Assembly: GCF_902464545.1 (NCBI RefSeq)
Contig: NZ_CABQJR010000004.1
Location: 46,640-110,639, forward strand
DNA: 64,000 bases
Origin: an uncultured Senegalimassilia sp.
GTDB lineage: Bacteria; Actinomycetota; Coriobacteriia; Coriobacteriales; Eggerthellaceae
Direction of reading: 5' to 3'
This document shows, piece after piece, positions 1 to 6,970 of the stretch (its first letter is position 1; the number at the start of each line of letters is the position of its first letter). Below the pieces are notes generated by a model. That model did not search any database and was not told the DNA's origin. It saw nothing but the letters and a program-made list of their open reading frames with translations. The position numbers were made by a program, and so were the translations under genes.

Positions 1-531
1 GGCGGCGATGCCGTCATAGCATCCGGCGTGCTCGACTCTCAAGAGACGATTGACCGCGTGCCGCCGCTAAACACCGACTACGAGTACAAGGTCACTGGGT
101 ACGCCGACAACGGCACCTCGTCGCAGACCGTGACCGATGCCAACGTGTTCGCGCACGGGATGGCGCTTAACTTCGGCCAGGATGCATCGACCGTGCTCGT
201 GCTCGACTACAACGGCGACTACTCGACAAGCTCTCAGCGATCCGTGGAGACATACCACTTCGCCGATGGCGGCGAGAACGGCGACCTGCCCATTTCGTAC
301 ATGCTCGACGAGCTGAACAAAAAGACCTCGCTCTCATGGGAGATGAAGCGCGACGGCCACGACAGGTACATACGGATTATGGACGAGCAGTGGAGGGGAT
401 GGTGGCGCGGACATGCGGGCGAACGCGCATACGGCCCCATGGACTTCGACATGTCTGTGAAGGGTGCAGGCATCTGGAAGGGTTCGGCCAACGTCACGCA
501 CAACGTCTTCGAGGAGCCGATAAATGGCTGA
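1..531 (+). CDS. Phage tail protein, C-terminal part (5' end outside window)
   Basis: The reading frame is open from the first base, so the N-terminus lies outside the window; 176 residues are visible. The visible part holds short aromatic and glycine-rich strands (for example MDEQWRGWWRGHAGERAYG) and no recognisable catalytic motif. Its stop codon overlaps the start of the next gene by 8 bases, as is usual in phage tail operons. Position just before a tail or baseplate hub-like protein and the fibre genes suggests a distal tail protein. This is inferred from order only; the family is not recognised. Confidence 0.6.
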   Translation, partial: GGDAVIASGVLDSQETIDRVPPLNTDYEYKVTGYADNGTSSQTVTDANVFAHGMALNFGQDASTVLVLDYNGDYSTSSQRSVETYHFADGGENGDLPISYMLDELNKKTSLSWEMKRDGHDRYIRIMDEQWRGWWRGHAGERAYGPMDFDMSVKGAGIWKGSANVTHNVFEEPING

Positions 532-1609
532 TTGGGGAAAACCGTTCCTCACCTCGTTCCGCTTCATGCGCGTAGACCGCGCAAGCGGCAACGAGGTCGA
601 GAGAATCACGAACATAAAGAACGGCGGGTGCATTGAGCGCAACCAGGACAAGGACTACACCACAGGGCAGGTCGATTACTCCGGGGCGCTCGATATCGGG
701 GCAGACCTGCTGCGGGTGTACCTCGATGCCGACTTCGGTGGCGCGTCAGCCAGTGAGGCGCTGGGGACTTTCGTTGTCTCAGCGCCGAAAAGGACTAGGC
801 GCGGCGTCAACTCAACCGGCACGGCAGGCCTGTCGGGCAGGCTGTCGGAGGTGGCGGAGGACGAATTCGATGCCCCATTCACGGTGGCGGCTGGAACCGT
901 GGTTGTCCCCTACGTCGTAAAGCTGCTCAAGGCGGCTGGCTTCGCTGACGTGATCGCCGACGGCTCCGACTACAAGCTAGCGCAGGATTGGACGCTCGGA
1001 ATCGATTCGGGTGACATGAGGCTGTCGAAGCGCCTGGCGGCGTGCAACGCGCTGCTCGACGTGGCGGGCTTCCGCGCCGTCGACGAGGACGCCTACGGAA
1101 GGCCCGTACTTCGCAAATATAGGGAGCCGCAGGACAGGCCCGTTTCCATGACCCTTCGAGAGGGCGCGGGCGCACGCTTCATCAACGAAGTCGTGGACGA
1201 GCTTGACCGCTCTGGCGTGGCGAACGTCGTGCACTGCGACTACGAGACGCAGGATGCCTTCTACCGTGGAACGGCCATCGACTCAGACCCCGACAGCCCA
1301 TACTCGACCGTTTCGCGCGGGTGGCGAAAAACCGCCACGTACAGCTACAGCGACCTGCCCGAAGGCTCCACCGATGCAGAGAGGCAGAAGAACGCAGACT
1401 CCAAGGCGAGCGAGATGCTGCGAACGCAGCAGAGCGCCATCCACAGGGTCACGGTAAAGAGGACGTACGCGCCTATCGCGTGCGGCGATGCCGTGATGGT
1501 TGATTGGGCAAGCGCCGGCATCAGCGGCAAGTTCGCGGTGAGGACTGCGACTCTCACGCTCGTGGGAGGATGCCCAATCGAGATGGAGGTGAAGAGGTAT
1601 GAGCGATGA
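524..1609 (+). CDS. Phage tail/baseplate protein (hub-like)
   Basis: A 361-residue protein. Its ATG overlaps the upstream stop by 8 bases, which indicates translational coupling. The sequence is mixed alpha/beta with no transmembrane segment or signal peptide. The layout, an early strand-rich half followed by a region ending in strands such as GKFAVRTATLTLVGG, resembles tail-associated hub proteins of siphophages of Gram-positive hosts. It sits immediately before a small protein and a coiled-coil fibre gene. Role in the tail tip is inferred from position; I see no peptidase or lysozyme motif. Specific family not recognised. Confidence 0.6.
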   Translation: MADWGKPFLTSFRFMRVDRASGNEVERITNIKNGGCIERNQDKDYTTGQVDYSGALDIGADLLRVYLDADFGGASASEALGTFVVSAPKRTRRGVNSTGTAGLSGRLSEVAEDEFDAPFTVAAGTVVVPYVVKLLKAAGFADVIADGSDYKLAQDWTLGIDSGDMRLSKRLAACNALLDVAGFRAVDEDAYGRPVLRKYREPQDRPVSMTLREGAGARFINEVVDELDRSGVANVVHCDYETQDAFYRGTAIDSDPDSPYSTVSRGWRKTATYSYSDLPEGSTDAERQKNADSKASEMLRTQQSAIHRVTVKRTYAPIACGDAVMVDWASAGISGKFAVRTATLTLVGGCPIEMEVKRYER

Positions 1610-1856
1610 ACTCATGTTGGCCATGCGCCGATACGGCGCCGCGATGGCCGATGCGACCGCCAACGATCCTCCCGGCCAGCAGGCGTGCTACGGAACGGTG
1701 AATTCCGTATCCGGAGCCACCATGGCCGTATCGGTGAAGGGGGCATCCCTGAAGCTCCCGTACACCACCTCATGCTCGGGAGCCAAGGCAGGCGACCGAT
1801 GCATCATCCAGGCAATCGGCCCGCACGCCATCGTGATCGGCGTGCTAGCTAAGTAA
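1599..1856 (+). CDS. Small phage tail-region protein
   Basis: An 85-residue protein whose ATG lies 11 bases inside the preceding gene. An in-frame ATG at 1614 is an alternative start. The second half (YGTVNSVSGATMAVSVKG and following) looks like a small beta-barrel with alternating valine and serine/glycine, ending GPHAIVIGVLAK. That could be an OB-like baseplate or spike domain, but this is a structural guess. It is co-transcribed with the tail genes on either side. Confidence 0.5.
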   Translation: MSDELMLAMRRYGAAMADATANDPPGQQACYGTVNSVSGATMAVSVKGASLKLPYTTSCSGAKAGDRCIIQAIGPHAIVIGVLAK

Positions 1857-1866
1857 AGGAGGTGCG

Positions 1867-2592
1867 ATGGCAGATACCAATAAAGGCGCGGCGCTGCTGC
1901 TCAACGATGCGGGCAACATCGACCGCGCCAGAACCACCGACGGCTCGATCTTCCGCATCGAGTCGACGCTATCGATGGAGGCCGCCGAAGAGGCCAAGAC
2001 GGCAGCGGCGAACTGCAACACCGCGGCTGAAAGCGCCGAAGCGGCAGAGAAGACGCGTGTGTCCAACGAGAACGCTCGGAAAACGGCTGAGACCGAGCGC
2101 GGCAACAACGAGACAACCCGCAAGAACAACGAGACGTCGCGCAAGAACGCCGAGGCAACACGTCAAGACAACGAAACTGCGCGAAAGAATGCCGAAACCA
2201 CCCGCCAGAACAACGAGACGAGCCGATCGAACGCCGAGATCGAACGCAAAAAGGCCGAAAGCCAGCGCCATGACGAGCATATCGCCGACCAACAGGCATC
2301 GAGCAACGCGACCTCGGCGGCGAACGGCGCGGCATCGCGTGCTGACGCGGCGGCAAACCAGGCGTTGCAGATCGCCAACTCCGTGGCGCAAGGCAGCGCA
2401 GGAAGCTCGGACGTCGCGGAGCTGCGTGCCCAGAACGCGAAGCTCGCAACGCTTTTGGCGAACTCGACGGGTCAGTTCATATACATGGGCGGAACAGTCT
2501 ACTGCCCGGCTTCAAAGGCATCGGCGAGCGGGACGACCGTAACGTTCGGCTCAACATGCTCCGCAAGCGGCAACACCATCACATTGATTTAA
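1867..2592 (+). CDS. Coiled-coil tail fibre/shaft protein with heptad repeats
   Basis: A 241-residue protein preceded by a strong ribosome binding site (aaaggaggtgcg). Residues about 60-140 are an unusually regular run of seven-residue units of the form N/A-E-x-x-R-x-N (for example NETTRKN, NETSRKN, AETTRQN), about eleven in a row. They predict a long trimeric or dimeric coiled coil. At DNA level this gives a tandem 21-base periodicity at roughly 2041-2280. The C-terminus is small-residue rich and beta-like. The gene immediately precedes the variable adhesin, so this protein probably forms the shaft that presents it. Function is inferred from architecture and position. Confidence 0.7.
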   Translation: MADTNKGAALLLNDAGNIDRARTTDGSIFRIESTLSMEAAEEAKTAAANCNTAAESAEAAEKTRVSNENARKTAETERGNNETTRKNNETSRKNAEATRQDNETARKNAETTRQNNETSRSNAEIERKKAESQRHDEHIADQQASSNATSAANGAASRADAAANQALQIANSVAQGSAGSSDVAELRAQNAKLATLLANSTGQFIYMGGTVYCPASKASASGTTVTFGSTCSASGNTITLI

Positions 2593-2604
2593 GAAGGAAA
2601 CGAA

Positions 2605-3522
2605 ATGGCTCAAGCTAAGATCCTCACAGTGGGCGGCACCAACTACGAGATGATAGACGACACCGCCCGCACCAACGCCACCACGGCGCTCAACAACGCC
2701 GAGTACAACCGACAGGGCCTGATCGGAAAGTACCCGGGCCAGTCGCTCGCAACGCTTCTCGCGGGCGAGGTCTCAGGCTCCGCCACCATCTACGACGCGC
2801 TGCACAAGCGCGTGCAGGCCGCGAACTTCAGCGGCATGCGCGTGGGCGACTACATCGACGTGCCGCTCGTGAGCGCATCGGCCATCACGGGCCAGCAGTC
2901 CGTGCGCTTCCTGCTTGCGCACTTCGACCCGTACTACCAGTGCGGCGACAGCGCCAAGGGCCACCACATCGCGTTCATCGCGTCCGCGCCCGTCGCCGTG
3001 GCCAAGACCGTCACCGGCGTGGCCAACGACAGCTACCTGATGTGGAACACCGCGAACACCAACCAGGGCACCGCAGACGTGAAGAACCCGTACCTGAACA
3101 GCAACCTCAAGGCGTGGGAGAAGCTGTTCGAGGCGTGCCTGCCCGAGGGGCTGACCAAGTACCTGCTCACCCAGCGCGTGCTCCTGGAGGAGCGTTACAG
3201 CGCCAGCGGTGCGCTTACCGACTCCAACAACTGGAGCTGGCAGGACATCGGCAAGGTGTGGTCGCCCTCCGAAATGGAGGTGTACGGCTGCCCGGTGTGG
3301 GGTACCAAGGGCTACAGCGTGGGCTTCGACTGCCAGTTCGACCTGTTCCGCGATACCGCGCACCGCTTGAACGAAACTCGGTGCGGTTGGTGGCTGCGTT
3401 CCGTCATGGGTGGCTCCTCGTCCAACGTGTGCTGCGTCTTCGACAGCGGCGATGCCGGCTACTATTACCGTTCGGCGACGTACACCTGGGTTCGCCCCCG
3501 CCCCGGCTTCCTCGTCGGCTAG
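2605..3522 (+). CDS. DGR target protein: variable tail adhesin (C-type-lectin/DUF6273-like)
   Basis: A 305-residue protein starting at ATG after aagaaggaaacgaa. The C-terminal 46 residues (about 258-303) are encoded by the variable repeat and contain the scaffold WWLRS ... VRPRPGF. This is typical of the DUF6273/C-type-lectin-like fold that carries diversified residues in DGRs. Compared with the template, variable positions read C, G, C, F, D, S, D, G and Y where the template encodes Y or N. The N-terminal part (GGTNYEMIDDTARTNATTAL) probably joins the tail. By analogy with phage BPP-1 Mtd it should bind the host surface and set tropism. The target gene is separated from avd by a terminator, so it is probably expressed with the tail genes. 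Confidence 0.9.
   Translation: MAQAKILTVGGTNYEMIDDTARTNATTALNNAEYNRQGLIGKYPGQSLATLLAGEVSGSATIYDALHKRVQAANFSGMRVGDYIDVPLVSASAITGQQSVRFLLAHFDPYYQCGDSAKGHHIAFIASAPVAVAKTVTGVANDSYLMWNTANTNQGTADVKNPYLNSNLKAWEKLFEACLPEGLTKYLLTQRVLLEERYSASGALTDSNNWSWQDIGKVWSPSEMEVYGCPVWGTKGYSVGFDCQFDLFRDTAHRLNETRCGWWLRSVMGGSSSNVCCVFDSGDAGYYYRSATYTWVRPRPGFLVG
3378..3511 (+). repeat. DGR variable repeat (VR)
   Basis: This 134-base segment at the 3' end of the target gene aligns to the template at 4124-4251. Differences are at template positions 4129, 4131, 4132, 4180, 4185, 4186, 4188, 4192, 4197, 4203, 4204, 4209 (or 4210), 4221 and 4247. All are adenine in the template and G, T or C here. No aligned C, G or T differs. 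Six extra bases (two codons) occur near 3463-3470. The last 20 or so bases before divergence (GC-rich, about 3486-3506) are identical apart from one A site and fit the initiation-of-mutagenic-homing region. Confidence 0.95.
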
Positions 3523-3530
3523 CCAGCCGA
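3515..3530 (+). other. Hairpin/cruciform just 3' of VR (candidate homing signal)
   Basis: Inverted repeat tcggct-agcc-agccga: a perfect 6-bp stem with a 4-base loop. It starts 4 bases after the end of TR/VR identity and spans the stop codon of the target gene. In BPP-1 and related DGRs a short hairpin with a 4-base loop directly downstream of VR is needed for efficient target recognition. The location and size match that element; the loop here is AGCC, not the GRNA type. Confidence 0.6.
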
Positions 3531-3551
3531 GTGCTCTATACTTTGACTTAT

Positions 3552-3606
3552 GATGCGACCGCCTTGCGCGGTCGCATCCCTGCCCGCGCAGCGGGCCGTT
3601 TTTTTC
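3552..3606 (+). terminator. Inverted repeat plus rho-independent terminator between target gene and avd
   Basis: Two structures lie in tandem. First is an 11-bp perfect stem, gatgcgaccgc (3552-3562) with gcggtcgcatc (3568-3578). Second is gcccgc-gca-gcgggc (3582-3596), followed by a run of seven T at 3599-3605, which is a classical intrinsic terminator. This should separate transcription of the tail genes from the avd/TR/RT unit. Confidence 0.75.
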
Positions 3607-3628
3607 GCCACTATTTCCGGGAGGTGCC

Positions 3629-4099
3629 ATGAGCGGCGTCTACCAGCGAAACCGAACCGTTTCCGAGTACAAGTTCTTCACGCAGGCCATCGCCATCCGC
3701 GTCGAGGTCAACAAGCTGATGGCCTCGTCCTCCGTGGTTCCGAAGGCCTACCGTCTGCTGAACGCGGTGCCGACCGTGGAGACGGCGCGCAGCATCGTGT
3801 ACAACGTCAACCGCGCCGACTGCTTCTACCCCAACACCTCGTTCAACGCGCTAGAGCGCAAGCGTTACCTGACGCTTGCCATAGCAGACTGCGAGCAGCT
3901 GATGCTGGACATGCAGTGCCTCATGGATATAGGCCTGCCCGTGAACGCCAACCGCTTCGAGGCGCTGGCCAACATGGTCGATGAGGAGATCAAGCTGCTC
4001 AAGGGCGCGCGCAAGAACGTACGCGTCACCGGCAAGAAGACGACCGACGAGCGCATAGCCGAGACCGAGGCCGAGCTAGAGCGCCTGCGTTCGTTATAA
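3629..4099 (+). CDS. avd: DGR accessory variability determinant (Avd)
   Basis: A 156-residue, almost entirely helical protein with ATG after a good site (gggaggtgcc). Four long amphipathic helices, rich in basic and acidic residues and ending in a charged tail (KKTTDERIAETEAELERLRSL region), match the four-helix-bundle Avd family. Avd forms a pentamer that binds the reverse transcriptase and the template RNA. It lies directly upstream of the template repeat, the standard order target-avd-TR-RT. It is somewhat longer than BPP-1 Avd (about 128 residues), mainly at the C-terminus. The stop codon overlaps a TATAAT hexamer that may drive the template RNA. Confidence 0.85.
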   Translation: MSGVYQRNRTVSEYKFFTQAIAIRVEVNKLMASSSVVPKAYRLLNAVPTVETARSIVYNVNRADCFYPNTSFNALERKRYLTLAIADCEQLMLDMQCLMDIGLPVNANRFEALANMVDEEIKLLKGARKNVRVTGKKTTDERIAETEAELERLRSL

Positions 4100-4100
4100 T
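4095..4100 (+). promoter_or_regulatory. Possible -10 box (TATAAT) upstream of the template repeat
   Basis: A perfect TATAAT overlaps the avd stop codon, about 24 bases before TR. No convincing -35 hexamer is visible 16-18 bases upstream, so this may be an accessory start site for TR RNA within the avd-TR-RT transcript, or chance. Confidence 0.35.
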
Positions 4101-4123
4101 GGGCGGCGGTCACGCCTTGTATA

Positions 4124-4251
4124 TCGGTACAATTGGTGGCTGCGTTCCGTCATGGGTGGCTCCTCGTCCAACGTGTGCTACGTCAACAACAACGGCAATG
4201 CCAACTACAATTCGGCGACGAACACCTGGGTTCGCCCCCGCCCCGGATTCC
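4124..4251 (+). repeat. DGR template repeat (TR)
   Basis: A 128-base non-coding copy of VR, downstream of avd and upstream of the RT gene. Read in the VR frame it encodes Y-N-WWLRS ... CYVNNNGNANYN ... NTWVRPRPGF. It is rich in AAC/AAT/TAC codons at exactly the residues that vary in the target; such adenine-loaded codons are the hallmark of a DGR template. Identity with VR begins at about 4124 and stops after 4251, where sequences diverge at non-A positions as well. Confidence 0.95.
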
Positions 4252-4463
4252 CTTACTGCCAGACCGAGTAGGCCAGCGGGCCGAAAGCAGAGCGCGGAGA
4301 GGAAGGAAGGCGCGACCATCGGGCGCGAGCCCGTAAATACGCACCCCGCGAGGGTGGCCGGACGCTGCTTGCATGGCGCGGCGCTCCGTGGCTTCGCCGC
4401 GTTTCATGGCCATACCTCAAGCGGCTGTCAGAGCCACATTGCAAGCCGTGCGGGGTGCCTTCT
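4124..4463 (+). ncRNA. Predicted DGR template RNA (TR plus spacer)
   Basis: The TR is followed by about 210 bases without a credible coding frame before the RT start. This region is GC-rich with several potential stems (for example ggcc-agcg-ggcc at 4271-4282 and gcggcg/cgccgc near 4380-4410). In BPP-1 the corresponding spacer RNA folds, binds RT-Avd and primes cDNA synthesis. The RNA span is inferred; its 5' and 3' ends are not visible in the sequence. Confidence 0.6.
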
Positions 4464-5693
4464 ATGAACTCGGAGCAAAGGCGGGCCGCACGCCGGAAGC
4501 GCCGCGAGGAGAAGCGCGCCAGGGCCAAGGCCGAGCGCGTCAAGGCGTGCACCCTTGAGACGGTGGCCGACCTCAACAGCCTGTGCAAGGCTTCCAAGCA
4601 GGCCGCGCGTGGCGTCATGTGGAAGGCCTCGACGCAGCGGTACATGAAGGACTACCTGCGAAACGCCGTGAAATCGCGCCAAGACCTTTTGGAGGGCCGC
4701 GACATATGCCGGGGCTTCATCCGCTTCGACCTGTGGGAGCGCGGCAAGCTGCGCCACATCAGTGCAGTGCACTTCCCCGAGCGCGTGGTGCAGAAGTCGC
4801 TGTCCCAGAACGCCCTCGTGCCCGCGATAGTCCCCACGCTCGTATCCGCGAACTCCGCCAACATCAAGGGGCGCGGCACCGACTACGCCCTTAAGCTGCT
4901 CAAGCGCCACCTGGCCGACCACTGGCGGCGGCATGGGCGCGAGGGCTACATACTGCTGGGCGACTTCTCCGACTACTTCGCGCGCATTGCCCACGAGCCG
5001 GTCAAGCGGCAGGTGGCCGACGCGCTGCTCGACCCGCGCGTGGTCGCCCTTGAGCACCGCCTGATAGACGCGCAGGGCGAGGTCGGCCTGGGCCTGGGCA
5101 GCGAGCCAAACCAGATATGCGCGGTGGCGCACCCCAACCGCATCGACCACTACGTGGCCGAGATGCTGCGCCCCGAGGCCTACGGGCGCTACATGGACGA
5201 CTTCTACCTGATCCACGAGTCCAAGGAGTACCTGCAAGTGTGCCTTCTGCTGATAGAGCACGAGTGCGCGAAGCTCGGCATCGCGCTGAACCCGCGCAAG
5301 ACCCGCGTGGTGAAGCTGACGCGCGGCTTCACGTGGCTGAAGAAGCGCATCTTCTACACCGAAACGGGACGCATCGTCGTGAAGCCGTGCCGCGACTCCA
5401 TCACGCGCGAGCGACGCAAGCTGAAGAAGATGGCCCGCATGGTGGCCGAGGGGGTCATGACGCCCGAGCAGGTGCAGCAGAGCTACCAGAGCTGGCGCGG
5501 CGGCATGGCTCACTTGGACGCGCACCGCAGCGTGCTGGCCATGGACGCGCTGTACCGCAGCCTGTTCGAAAATCTCGCGGGGGGGGTTGCTCAATGCAAC
5601 CAAGCCCGAGAGACGATTCGGGCGGAACGCCCTCGCCATAGCGGAAGGGCGGCAACTCAAAACGGCGGCCTAGACGGGTCGAAAACGAAATAA
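4464..5693 (+). CDS. DGR reverse transcriptase
   Basis: A 409-residue protein. The ATG at 4464 is chosen over the in-frame GTG at 4455 because a GGGGTG ribosome site lies 7 bases upstream of it. The N-terminus is strongly basic. RT motifs in order: GDFSDYF with the first catalytic aspartate at about residue 167; GLGLGSEPNQ (DGR motif 4, usually ending in SQ, here NQ); YMDD at residues 243-246; then a thumb region with QSYQSWRGGMAHLD. Length and layout fit DGR RTs, without the maturase or endonuclease domains of group II introns. It copies TR RNA with errors at adenine and works with Avd. The last 40 residues follow a run of eight G (5579-5586) and look unlike a conserved RT tail. Confidence 0.92.
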   Translation: MNSEQRRAARRKRREEKRARAKAERVKACTLETVADLNSLCKASKQAARGVMWKASTQRYMKDYLRNAVKSRQDLLEGRDICRGFIRFDLWERGKLRHISAVHFPERVVQKSLSQNALVPAIVPTLVSANSANIKGRGTDYALKLLKRHLADHWRRHGREGYILLGDFSDYFARIAHEPVKRQVADALLDPRVVALEHRLIDAQGEVGLGLGSEPNQICAVAHPNRIDHYVAEMLRPEAYGRYMDDFYLIHESKEYLQVCLLLIEHECAKLGIALNPRKTRVVKLTRGFTWLKKRIFYTETGRIVVKPCRDSITRERRKLKKMARMVAEGVMTPEQVQQSYQSWRGGMAHLDAHRSVLAMDALYRSLFENLAGGVAQCNQARETIRAERPRHSGRAATQNGGLDGSKTK

Positions 5694-5703
5694 CCAAGAC
5701 AGC

Positions 5704-5733
5704 GAAGGCGTGCTGCGGCGCGCCTTCTTTCTT
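5704..5733 (+). terminator. Terminator after RT gene
   Basis: Perfect 7-bp stem gaaggcg (5704-5710) with cgccttc (5721-5727), followed by tttctt. It lies 10 bases after the RT stop and should end the avd-TR-RT transcript. Confidence 0.6.
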
Positions 5734-5811
5734 CGCGCCCGCCCAAACGGCCAGGCAATCTCACGGCGCTAATACGATGGCGGCACATTCCCCGATAAGG
5801 AAGGAGTCCGC

Positions 5812-6138
5812 ATGGACACTGAGGAAGACATGCCGCGCCCCGACGAGCTTCGAGACGGCACCCTGGCCGAGGTCAACGCCCTGCGCGACCTGCTGTCGCA
5901 GATCGGCGACCCCGACGCGGCGCACGACGCGGGCGTTATCGACGATGACGAGTACGTGGAGCGGAAGGCGCGAAAGCTCGCCTACACCTCCGCGCTCGCC
6001 GCCTACGCCAACGGCGAGGTGCCCGACCTCCCGGCGCTGCTCGAACAGATGCGCGAGCAGGCGTCCCAGCCGACGCAGACCGAGACCAACACGGCGAACA
6101 TCGACTACCTGCTCATGACCGTGGGAGGTGACCAGTAA
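5812..6138 (+). CDS. Hypothetical phage protein before the lysis cassette
   Basis: A 108-residue acidic, helical protein with no membrane segment. It starts at ATG after aaggaaggagtccgc, and its stop overlaps the next ATG by one base (taATG). The sequence is rich in Asp, Glu and Ala (DDDEYVERKARKLAYTSALAAYANGE). Its place immediately before an XkdX-like gene is typical of small proteins at the tail/lysis boundary of prophages in Gram-positive bacteria. Function is unknown. Confidence 0.65.
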   Translation: MDTEEDMPRPDELRDGTLAEVNALRDLLSQIGDPDAAHDAGVIDDDEYVERKARKLAYTSALAAYANGEVPDLPALLEQMREQASQPTQTETNTANIDYLLMTVGGDQ

Positions 6139-6305
6139 TGGCTACGAAGAAAACCGTTGAGCATTCCAAGCACTTCGCGAAGGTCAAGAAGTACTACGAC
6201 AAAGACCTTTGGAGCAAGGCGCGCGTCTACAAGGCTGTCGAGTGCAAATGGATCACCGCCGACGAGTACAAGGAAATCACCGGCGAAGAGTACACGGGGG
6301 CTTAG
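6138..6305 (+). CDS. xkdX: XkdX-like small phage protein
   Basis: A 55-residue ORF whose ATG overlaps the preceding stop. It carries the signature of the XkdX family: a basic start, then KYYDKDLWSKARVYKAVE and WITADEYKEITGEEY. In Bacillus PBSX and many siphophages XkdX is encoded between tail fibre and holin genes; its biochemical role is unknown. The length is normal for the family. The call rests on the W-x-K/V-A-V ... I-T-x-x-x-Y-x-x-I-T-G pattern together with position. Confidence 0.75.
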   Translation: MATKKTVEHSKHFAKVKKYYDKDLWSKARVYKAVECKWITADEYKEITGEEYTGA

Positions 6306-6306
6306 C

Positions 6307-6648
6307 GTGAACGACCTCGTGTACACCGTGGCGGTCACCGCCATCGTGTCTGGCCTCGTCGGCTCCGTGGTATCCGCCTTGGTGGCGGCACTCAAATCGC
6401 AAGGACGCAAGGCTGTCGAGCGCACCGAGGCGGAAAAGGCGACGGACGAGGCCTTGAGGATGGGGGTGCGTGCGCTGCTTTGGCGCGAGCTGAAGAACAT
6501 CCATGAGCAGGCAGTCCGTCAAGGCGGCTTGACGGTCGCAGACCGCAAACACCTCGAAAACGTCTACGCCGCCTACCACGGGCTGGGCGGCAACGGCACC
6601 GGAACGCGCCTCTACGAAGACGCCATGAAGATGCCCGTAATCGACTAA
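6307..6648 (+). CDS. Phage membrane protein of the lysis region
   Basis: A 113-residue protein starting at GTG, with a GGGGG ribosome site 6 bases upstream and one base after the xkdX stop. One N-terminal transmembrane helix (about residues 4-27, VYTVAVTAIVSGLVGSVVSA) is followed by a charged helix and a C-terminal motif VYAAYHGLGGNGTG. Similar one-helix proteins with a YH-x-LGGNG-x-G ending are common beside holin genes in phages of Gram-positive hosts. Its role is unknown; it may be a holin accessory protein. Confidence 0.65.
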   Translation: MNDLVYTVAVTAIVSGLVGSVVSALVAALKSQGRKAVERTEAEKATDEALRMGVRALLWRELKNIHEQAVRQGGLTVADRKHLENVYAAYHGLGGNGTGTRLYEDAMKMPVID

Positions 6649-6659
6649 AGGAGCAGACC

Positions 6660-6968
6660 ATGACCACGATCCAGGCGGCTCTCGCCGTTATCTCTTCCGT
6701 AATCCTTCCGTTCATCATCCAGGCGATCAAGTCCGAGGCCATGGGCGGCAACGCCGCGCGTTGGCTCGCCATCGCCGCTTCGGCGCTCTTCGGCGCCCTA
6801 ACCGCAATGGCCAACGGAATCCCGACCGACCCCGGCGCGTGGGTCACCGCGATCTTCGCCTGCGTCGGCGGCGTGCAGGTGGCATATGCGGCCTTCAAGG
6901 CGGTCGGCGTGACCGACAAGTGGCTCGACGCACTGCTTGCCATGGGCGCTCCGAAGAAGGACGACTAG
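6660..6968 (+). CDS. Putative holin
   Basis: A 102-residue hydrophobic protein with three predicted membrane segments (about residues 5-22, 32-52 and 58-80) and a short charged C-terminus (MGAPKKDD). It starts at ATG after aaaggagcagacc and lies 2 bases before two cell-wall hydrolase genes, which is the usual holin position. Size, topology and context support a holin that would release the lysozyme. No family motif is certain. Confidence 0.65.
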   Translation: MTTIQAALAVISSVILPFIIQAIKSEAMGGNAARWLAIAASALFGALTAMANGIPTDPGAWVTAIFACVGGVQVAYAAFKAVGVTDKWLDALLAMGAPKKDD

Positions 6969-6970
6969 GA

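Noticed and set aside
4099..4467. Coding sequence across the template repeat
   Set aside because: An open frame runs through TR, but it has no ribosome site and TR is explained as the DGR template.
5777..6118. 113-codon frame starting before the gene at 5812
   Set aside because: It is out of frame with the gene that has a strong ribosome site and gives a Thr/Arg-rich shadow protein.
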